A program made the position numbers and the translations under genes. Under the pieces are notes generated by a model that was given only the letters and a program-made list of their open reading frames with translations, did no database searches and was not told the DNA's origin. Below, one piece after another: positions 1-3,902 of a stretch of DNA of 5,182 nt (position 1 is its first letter; every line of letters starts with the position of its first letter). The DNA comes from CAHJXF01 sp038240015 (lineage in GTDB: Bacteria > Pseudomonadota > Gammaproteobacteria > Burkholderiales > Burkholderiaceae_D): positions 1 to 5,182 of the forward strand of contig JBBSEF010000140.1 of NCBI GenBank assembly GCA_038240015.1, given 5' to 3'.

Positions 1-1359
1 ACCTATGCGACCGAGGCGATCGAAGAAGCCGCCTTCGCGCTGGGTCTGCTCGATGCGCGCGGCGAAGTGTTGGCCGAAAGCGTAGAGGCCGATCGCTTCG
101 CGCGCGACTACCTGCGCAACGTCGTCACGCACGAAGTCGGCCACACGCTCGGTCTGCGCCACAACTTCCATGCGTCCACGATCCGCACGCAGGCGCAGTT
201 GCAGGACGCGGCCTACACGCGTGTCAACGGCATGACCGGCTCGGTGATGGACTACACGCCGTTCAACCTCGCTGCGCGTGACGAGCCTCAGGGCGAGTAC
301 GTAATGAGCGGCCTCGGACCCTACGACTACTGGGCGATCGAGTACGCGTACAAACCCATCGCTGCATCGAGCCCCGAGGCCGAACGAGGCGAGTTGTCGC
401 GTATCGCGGCGCGCGGCATCGAGCCGCAGTTGACGTTCGCGACCGACGAGGACGCCGACGCCGGTCCCGATGGCGCCGACCCCGAGATCAATCGCTTCGA
501 TCTGGGCAACGATCCGCTGGCCTACTACAAGAAGCGCTTCGCACTGTCGCGCGAATTGTGGGATCGGCTGCAGAGCCGCGCGATGAAGCCCGATGAAAAT
601 TATCTGGTGCTGCGTCGAAATGTCGAGCGCGGATTCAACGAAATCAATCGTGCCGCGCCGTTGATTTCCAAATACGTGGGCGGCATGAGAACCAGCCGCA
701 ATCACGTGGCGTACACGCCCACCGGCAACAATGTCGCGCTCGCAGCCAGCGGTTCGCTTCGGGTGCCGATCGACGCGGCGCGTCAGAAGCAGGCACTCGA
801 TCTGCTGGCGATGCAGTTGTTCTCGGTCGACAGCTTCCGCTTCAAACCCGAGTTCATCGGTCGGCTCGGCATCGACTATCTCGATCGCGGCGATCCCAAT
901 GGTTCGCACAAGACCGCGTTCTATCTGCCGGGTCGCGTGCTCGCGATTCAGACCTCGGTGCTCGACCATCTGATGTCGGAGCCGGTCGCGCGACGCATCG
1001 GCGACGCCGAGAACCTGAGCGACAAGCCGCGCGAACTTCTCACGCTCGCGCAGCTCTATGCAACCGTGCAGCGCGCGGTCTGGAGCGAGCTCGCGAGCGG
1101 CAAGGAGATCACCAGCATGCGGCGCAACCTGCAGCGCGAGCATTTGAAGCGCGTAGTGACGGTCTTGCTCAGGCCCAGCGTCGCTGCGCTGGCCGATGCG
1201 CGCAGCCTGCAGCGCGAGAACGTGATCGCGTTGAAGGTGTCCATGCAACATGCGCTCGCGGCTCACCAGCTCTCTGTCGAGAATCGCGCTCATCTGCGCG
1301 AGAGCGTTGCGACGATCGACGATGCCCTGCGTGCAAACCTGACACGGGTGGGCGCATGA
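1..1359 (+). CDS. Zinc-dependent metalloprotease of the Met-zincin group, C-terminal part (5' end outside window)
   Basis: The reading frame is open from the first base, so the gene starts upstream; 452 C-terminal residues are visible. The extended zinc site HEVGHTLGLRHNF lies at visible residues 44-56: three His would bind zinc and Glu45 would be the catalytic base. The Met-turn SVMDY follows at residues 81-85, and then the stretch LGPYDYWAIEYAY. This spacing and the long helical C-terminal region are typical of the bacterial Met-zincin family (DUF5117/DUF4953-type proteins, usually 800-900 aa), so about half is missing. All expected active-site residues are present and the frame is intact. 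Family members are generally predicted to be exported, but the N-terminus is not visible here. Substrate is unknown. The stop codon overlaps the next start by 4 bp, indicating co-translation with the AI-2E family gene. Confidence 0.95.
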   Translation, partial: TYATEAIEEAAFALGLLDARGEVLAESVEADRFARDYLRNVVTHEVGHTLGLRHNFHASTIRTQAQLQDAAYTRVNGMTGSVMDYTPFNLAARDEPQGEYVMSGLGPYDYWAIEYAYKPIAASSPEAERGELSRIAARGIEPQLTFATDEDADAGPDGADPEINRFDLGNDPLAYYKKRFALSRELWDRLQSRAMKPDENYLVLRRNVERGFNEINRAAPLISKYVGGMRTSRNHVAYTPTGNNVALAASGSLRVPIDAARQKQALDLLAMQLFSVDSFRFKPEFIGRLGIDYLDRGDPNGSHKTAFYLPGRVLAIQTSVLDHLMSEPVARRIGDAENLSDKPRELLTLAQLYATVQRAVWSELASGKEITSMRRNLQREHLKRVVTVLLRPSVAALADARSLQRENVIALKVSMQHALAAHQLSVENRAHLRESVATIDDALRANLTRVGA

Positions 1360-2669
1360 ACGCAGTCGTCGATCCCGGGGACTCGATGCCGGAGTCCGGG
1401 CCGCAAGCTGCGGATGCATCGCTCGAGCCGGTTGCCCCTGCCTCGCGCAATCCACCGATCAGCAGCGATGACGCTGCGAACAAGGTTGGGGATGAAGCGG
1501 CCGGTGAAGATTCCGCACGCGACGATCAGCCGGCTCTCGAAGAGCGGTTCATCGTCTTGCCCGCATCGAACGAAGCGCTGCCTAAGTTCGATGCGCGCGG
1601 GGCATCGATCGTCACGCTCGCGGTGCTGGCGACGTTGTTCGCGTTGCAAGCCGCGGCGATTTTCGTCATTCCTCTGGTGGTTGCCGTGCTGTTCGCGTAC
1701 GCGCTCGATCCGTTCGTTTCCTTCCTCGAACGTTTTCGGGTGCCGCGTCCACTGGGCGCGTTGTTCGTGCTGGTGGCTCTGGTGTCGGCCTGTGGCACCA
1801 GCGTGTACGCGCTGCGCTTTCAGGCGCAGGCCATCGTCGATCAGGTGCCCAATGTTGTCAAGAAGGTGTCGCATGCGATGGATGCCTTCGACTCGGGTCC
1901 GGGGAAAGGGCTCGACAACGTGCGCCGCGCCGCCGATGCCGTGCAAAAGGCGACCGACGAGGCCACCGGCACTCCGGGCCCGGCCAAGAGCGGGACGGTG
2001 GTCGTCGTTCAGCAGTCCGGCACGCGGGTCAAGGACTTGTTGCTCAGCGGCGGGCGTACCTTGCTAGAGATGTTCGGGCAACTTGTGATGGTGATCTTCC
2101 TCATCTACTTCATCCTGATCGCGGGCGACAAGTTCAAGCGCAAGTTCGTCAAGATCGCGGGCAGTACCTTGTCGGAAAAAAAGATCACGGTGCAGATGTT
2201 CGACCAGATCGATCGTTCGATCCAGCGCTACATGGCGATGCTGTTCGTGACCAACATGGTGTTCGGGATTTTGATGTGGGGCGCGTTCCGCATCATCGGT
2301 CTCTCGAACGCGGGGACTTGGGGAATCGTCGGCGGCGTGCTCCACATCGTTCCCTACTTCGGCCCGATGCTGCTTGCGCTGGCCACCGGCGTGGCCGCCC
2401 TGCTGCAGTTCGGCTCCCTCGGCATGGCTCTGCTGGTGGCGGGCGTTTCGATTGTGATTGCGGCACTGGTCGGCGTGGTGCTCACGACCTGGATGACCGG
2501 ACGCATCGCGAAGATGAATACCGTCGCGGTATTCGTCGCGCTGCTTCTGTTCGGCTGGATCTGGGGCGTGTGGGGCGTTCTGCTTTCGGTGCCGATCGTG
2601 GTGATCGTCAAGGTCGTGTCGGATCACGTCGAAGACTTGGCGGCCTTCTCGGAATTTCTGGGCGACTGA
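1356..2669 (+). CDS. AI-2E family transporter (PerM-like membrane protein)
   Basis: A 437-residue polytopic inner-membrane protein. Residues 1-80 form a hydrophilic, Pro/Ala/Asp/Glu-rich, probably disordered cytoplasmic tail, longer than in typical PerM proteins. Hydrophobic segments follow at about 83-120, 132-152, 236-256, 292-314, 322-350, 355-379 and 388-420. A polar loop at about 155-235 lies between the second and third. The IVPYFGP motif (331-337) and the C-terminal FGWIWGVWGVLLSVP block (399-413) are family hallmarks. The family includes the proposed autoinducer-2 exporter TqsA and many members of unknown or Na+/H+ antiport function; membership alone does not show AI-2 transport. The ATG start lies inside the stop of the protease gene (ATGA), with only a weak GGGTGG upstream, so translation probably depends on coupling. 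The 3' end overlaps the convergent small gene at 2608-2814 by 62 bp. Confidence 0.93.
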   Translation: MNAVVDPGDSMPESGPQAADASLEPVAPASRNPPISSDDAANKVGDEAAGEDSARDDQPALEERFIVLPASNEALPKFDARGASIVTLAVLATLFALQAAAIFVIPLVVAVLFAYALDPFVSFLERFRVPRPLGALFVLVALVSACGTSVYALRFQAQAIVDQVPNVVKKVSHAMDAFDSGPGKGLDNVRRAADAVQKATDEATGTPGPAKSGTVVVVQQSGTRVKDLLLSGGRTLLEMFGQLVMVIFLIYFILIAGDKFKRKFVKIAGSTLSEKKITVQMFDQIDRSIQRYMAMLFVTNMVFGILMWGAFRIIGLSNAGTWGIVGGVLHIVPYFGPMLLALATGVAALLQFGSLGMALLVAGVSIVIAALVGVVLTTWMTGRIAKMNTVAVFVALLLFGWIWGVWGVLLSVPIVVIVKVVSDHVEDLAAFSEFLGD

Positions 2670-2814
2670 TCCAGGCATCGATCCGCCACGGCGCGGCCGG
2701 CTCGAAGCCCTCCGAGGTCAACCAACTGAGAATGCGGGTGGATGCGTCGAAGTCGCTGCGCGTGCGTGTAATGATCGCGAGCGTGCCGATTGAAACTGCG
2801 TCGTCCATTCGCAT
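2608..2814 (-). CDS. Hypothetical small protein (68 aa)
   Basis: I do not recognise this protein. It is read from ATG at 2814 (minus) after a good Shine-Dalgarno AGGGAGAC. Residues 1-48 have normal composition and G/C-rich third positions (for example DDAVSIGTLAIITRTRSDFD), with a likely helix around DASTRILSWLTSEGF (23-37). Residues 49-68 are Arg/Pro-rich and are encoded opposite the 3' end of the AI-2E gene, so the tail may be poorly constrained. There is no membrane helix or signal peptide, so a cytoplasmic location is likely. The tandem-motif copy at 2869-2890 lies 54 nt ahead of the ATG in the same orientation. It is probably transcribed separately from the gene at 2916-3113, because a motif copy sits between them. 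It could still be a chance frame: the length is short and no homologue is recognised. Confidence 0.5.
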   Translation of the reverse strand: MRMDDAVSIGTLAIITRTRSDFDASTRILSWLTSEGFEPAAPWRIDAWISRPEIPRRPPSLRRDPTRP

Positions 2815-2819
2815 GCTGT

Positions 2820-2824
2820 CTCCC
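2820..2824 (-). promoter_or_regulatory. Shine-Dalgarno site of the 68-aa gene
   Basis: On the minus strand GGGAG (within AGGGAGACAGCATG) ends 5 nt before the ATG at 2814. It is the main support for this start. The GGAGACA core is also found in front of the plus-strand gene at 3381. Confidence 0.6.
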
Positions 2825-2868
2825 TGATGGCCTCGGTTATTCGAGTCCGGTCAATCTCGCGCGGTCCG

Positions 2869-2890
2869 ACCCACCGATCGCCCACGAATG
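2869..2890 (-). promoter_or_regulatory. Tandem-repeat regulatory motif, copy 1
   Basis: Read on the minus strand, CATTCG is followed by TGGGCGATCGGTGGGT. Two units, TCGTGGGCGAT and CGGTGGGTCGG, sit 11 bp apart. Seventeen bases (GTGGGCGATCGGTGGGT) are identical to copy 2 at 3197-3219. It lies 54 nt upstream of the start codon of the 68-aa gene and 25 nt past the stop of the 65-aa gene. Tandem direct repeats one helical turn apart are the layout bound by OmpR/PhoB-type response regulators; that assignment is inference. Confidence 0.55.
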
Positions 2891-2915
2891 GGCAGGTCGG
2901 CCGCACGCGTTTCTC

Positions 2916-3113
2916 TCACGCGATCAACCCGGCATCGAAGCAGCCGATGAACATCATGCAGAGAAATCCCAGCATGCCGAGCATCACGACGCCGGTGACC
3001 ACCGACTCGACATCGATGGCCGGTTCGTCGTAGCCGACCGGCAGGTATGGTTTCGATAAAGTGCTCGCCTGATCTTCGGAGGCGAACTGAACAACCGACT
3101 GTTGCGTTTTCAT
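2916..3113 (-). CDS. Small single-pass membrane protein, hypothetical (65 aa)
   Basis: I do not recognise this protein. Residues 1-36 are hydrophilic and slightly acidic, with KPYLPVGYDEP at 21-31. One strongly hydrophobic helix (about 37-58, VVTGVVMLGMLGFLCMMFIGCF) holds two cysteines, and a short DAGLIA tail ends the protein. Third positions are G/C-rich as in the neighbouring genes. The same frame stays open upstream to 3365, but the ATG at 3113 is chosen because GGGAG lies 6 nt before it and the upstream extension is Arg-rich and noncoding in character. The helix near the C-terminus suggests a tail-anchored or N-in mini-protein, possibly a partner of a larger membrane complex. It is divergent from the 113-aa gene, and motif copy 2 lies 83 nt upstream. 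Confidence 0.68.
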   Translation of the reverse strand: MKTQQSVVQFASEDQASTLSKPYLPVGYDEPAIDVESVVTGVVMLGMLGFLCMMFIGCFDAGLIA

Positions 3114-3119
3114 TTGAAG

Positions 3120-3124
3120 CTCCC
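3120..3124 (-). promoter_or_regulatory. Shine-Dalgarno site of the 65-aa gene
   Basis: GGGAG on the minus strand, 6 nt before the ATG at 3113. It decides this start over upstream in-frame ATGs, such as the one inside HAMANG, which lack such a site. Confidence 0.65.
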
Positions 3125-3196
3125 GTTCGATGATGGATTGAAGGACCTGGCGCCGACCGATGCCGTTCGCCATGGCATGCAGTGTGGGAGACCCCC

Positions 3197-3219
3197 ACCC
3201 ACCGATCGCCCACCGAATG
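3197..3219 (-). promoter_or_regulatory. Tandem-repeat regulatory motif, copy 2
   Basis: On the minus strand CATTCGGTGGGCGATCGG is followed by TGGGT. This is the most regular copy: CGGTGGGCGAT is followed directly by CGGTGGGTGGG, an 11-bp period. It matches copy 1 except for one extra G, and it ends 83 nt before the ATG of the 65-aa gene. The adjoining GTGGG/CCCAC bases (3184-3188 with 3194-3198) could form a short hairpin overlapping its edge. Confidence 0.58.
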
Positions 3220-3294
3220 CGCTCGATGCGAGCGGCGCCGGATGCACGGACTTGCCCGCTTGCTCCAGGGAGAACCATCGATCGCGCCGCGCCG

Positions 3295-3321
3295 CATGCG
3301 ATCCGTGGGTGATCCGTAGGT
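3295..3321 (+). promoter_or_regulatory. Tandem-repeat regulatory motif, copy 3 (plus strand)
   Basis: On the plus strand CATGCGAT is followed by CCGTGGGTGATCCGTAGGT: units CCGTGGGTGAT and CCGTAGGTGAG at an 11-bp period. It is degenerate relative to copies 1 and 2 but keeps GTGGG-GAT-GT-GGT. A GTCGGGGTC run just after it resembles the GGGGGTC that follows copy 2. It is inverted relative to copies 1 and 2, yet has the same orientation relative to its gene, 59 nt upstream of the ATG at 3381. Confidence 0.5.
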
Positions 3322-3332
3322 GAGTCGGGGTC

Positions 3333-3365
3333 ATGCTTGGTCCATCGGCGCCTGGACCGATGCAT
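3333..3365 (+). promoter_or_regulatory. Imperfect hairpin in the leader of the 113-aa gene
   Basis: GGTCCA (3339-3344) can pair with TGGACC (3353-3358) around an 8-nt loop. The outer ATGC (3333-3336) can pair with GCAT (3362-3365), separated by a TT/GAT internal loop. An alternative fold pairs CATCGG (3343-3348) with CCGATG. It ends 3 nt before the Shine-Dalgarno GGAG, so it could affect ribosome access if the transcript starts upstream. It has no U-run, so it is not a terminator. Confidence 0.35.
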
Positions 3366-3368
3366 CCC

Positions 3369-3372
3369 GGAG
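3369..3372 (+). promoter_or_regulatory. Shine-Dalgarno site of the 113-aa gene
   Basis: GGAG (in CCCGGAGACACGACC) lies 8 nt before the ATG at 3381. It favours this start over the upstream in-frame ATG at 3333, which lies within the predicted hairpin and lacks a site. Confidence 0.6.
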
Positions 3373-3380
3373 ACACGACC

Positions 3381-3722
3381 ATGATGTTCAGCAGACCCCC
3401 CCGCCCGCTAGCCAAAGACGGCCTCGCGGCCGCGCGCAATCAACGCGTTGTACGTGCCGGCCTGCGCAGTGAGCCGCGCGGCGACGAGCCCAGAGGCGCC
3501 TTCGTCGCCATCGAGATGGCCCTCCTCGTATTCGTGTCGACGCTCGCGATGGCTGCGGTGATCGTGACGACAGCCTCGCCCGCCGACGCTCACGGCGTCG
3601 CAGTCAAGGCTGGAAGCACTGAGGTCGGGTCATACCAAATCGACACCGCGCGCGGGCGCCTCATCGAAGGCTCGATACACAACGTCGATCGCTCCGTCTC
3701 ATCACGCGCCGCGACCGAATAA
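3381..3722 (+). CDS. Hypothetical small membrane or exported protein (113 aa)
   Basis: I do not recognise this protein. Residues 1-40 are Arg-rich (8 Arg) and hydrophilic. One hydrophobic segment (about 41-64, FVAIEMALLVFVSTLAMAAVIV) is followed by TTASPADAHG and a polar C-terminal region of about 43 residues (for example EVGSYQIDTARGRLIEGS). By the positive-inside rule the N-terminus would be cytoplasmic and the C-terminus periplasmic. The ADA at 68-70 could be a signal-peptidase site, which would leave a small secreted domain. An internal ATG at 3516 would give a short signal-peptide-like N-terminus but lacks a Shine-Dalgarno site. G/C-rich third positions throughout support real coding. 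A run of seven C at 3396-3402, close to the start, is a potential slippage site. Motif copy 3 and a hairpin lie upstream. Confidence 0.6.
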   Translation: MMFSRPPRPLAKDGLAAARNQRVVRAGLRSEPRGDEPRGAFVAIEMALLVFVSTLAMAAVIVTTASPADAHGVAVKAGSTEVGSYQIDTARGRLIEGSIHNVDRSVSSRAATE

Positions 3723-3724
3723 CG

Positions 3725-3745
3725 CGCGTCATTCGCAATAACGCG
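3725..3745 (+). other. Hairpin immediately after the stop codon of the 113-aa gene
   Basis: CGCGT (3725-3729) pairs with ACGCG (3741-3745). After one C/A mismatch, ATT pairs with AAT, closing a 3-nt CGC loop. It begins 2 nt after the TAA stop. An A-run follows instead of the T-run of an intrinsic terminator, so it may be an mRNA-end stabiliser or part of a factor-dependent end rather than a classical terminator. Confidence 0.4.
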
Positions 3746-3820
3746 AAAAAGCCATGGGACAACGTGTCAGTCGCAACTCTCTTGACCGAACGATAAGCCG
3801 CTCACGCCTGCGACCGATAC

Positions 3821-3832
3821 GTGAATATTCAC
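3821..3832. promoter_or_regulatory. Perfect 12-bp palindrome upstream of the MalT-like gene
   Basis: GTGAATATTCAC equals its own reverse complement. It is AT-centred in GC-rich DNA, in the spacer 70 bp before the ATG at 3903. It is a candidate binding site for a dimeric regulator; no specific regulator is identified. It would lie in the leader or promoter of the MalT-like gene. Confidence 0.35.
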
Positions 3833-3886
3833 AAGCCCGCGAACAATGAAGACGCACGCGGTTTCTATTGCGGTAAGACCATCGCT

Positions 3887-3898
3887 GCATTTAAATGC
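3887..3898. promoter_or_regulatory. Second perfect 12-bp palindrome, next to the MalT-like start
   Basis: GCATTTAAATGC is perfectly self-complementary and ends 4 bp before the ATG at 3903. Its centre is 66 bp from that of the palindrome at 3821-3832, but the two sequences differ. If translation begins at 3903, this site covers the ribosome-binding region, where a bound protein or an mRNA hairpin would interfere with initiation. It could equally be chance. Confidence 0.3.
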
Positions 3899-3902
3899 GT
3901 GG

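Larger units (their letters stand above)
3114..3380. promoter_or_regulatory. Divergent intergenic region between the 65-aa and 113-aa genes
   Basis: 267 bp between two start codons that face away from each other. It carries two Shine-Dalgarno sites, motif copies 2 (minus) and 3 (plus) back to back about 75 bp apart, and a hairpin-forming leader ahead of the plus-strand gene. Both promoters must lie here or in the flanks. I could not identify convincing -35/-10 pairs by eye, which is common in GC-rich genomes and fits activator-dependent promoters. Confidence 0.6.

Noticed and set aside
1290..1946. Minus-strand open frame of 218 codons
   Set aside because: Antisense to the end of the protease gene and the start of the AI-2E gene; Arg/His/Gln-rich composition and no domain.
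2177..2183. A AAA AAG slippery heptamer in the zero frame of the AI-2E gene, with a -1 frame open to 2827
   Set aside because: The heptamer matches the dnaX-type site, but I saw no upstream Shine-Dalgarno-like stimulator or strong downstream stem. The -1 product is Arg/Gly-rich shadow sequence, and the in-frame protein continues through all conserved family motifs.
2064..2678. Minus-strand open frame of 204 codons rich in His, Glu and Asp
   Set aside because: Mirror image of the membrane helices of the AI-2E gene; the His/Asp-rich composition arises from reading hydrophobic codons in reverse.
3333..3380. Upstream ATG at 3333 as start of the 113-aa gene
   Set aside because: No Shine-Dalgarno site, and the extension overlaps a hairpin that looks like leader; ATG 3381 has GGAG at good spacing.
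3782..3787. TTGACC as a possible -35 box for the MalT-like gene
   Set aside because: No acceptable -10 hexamer at 16-18 bp spacing; GATACG is about 28 bp away.
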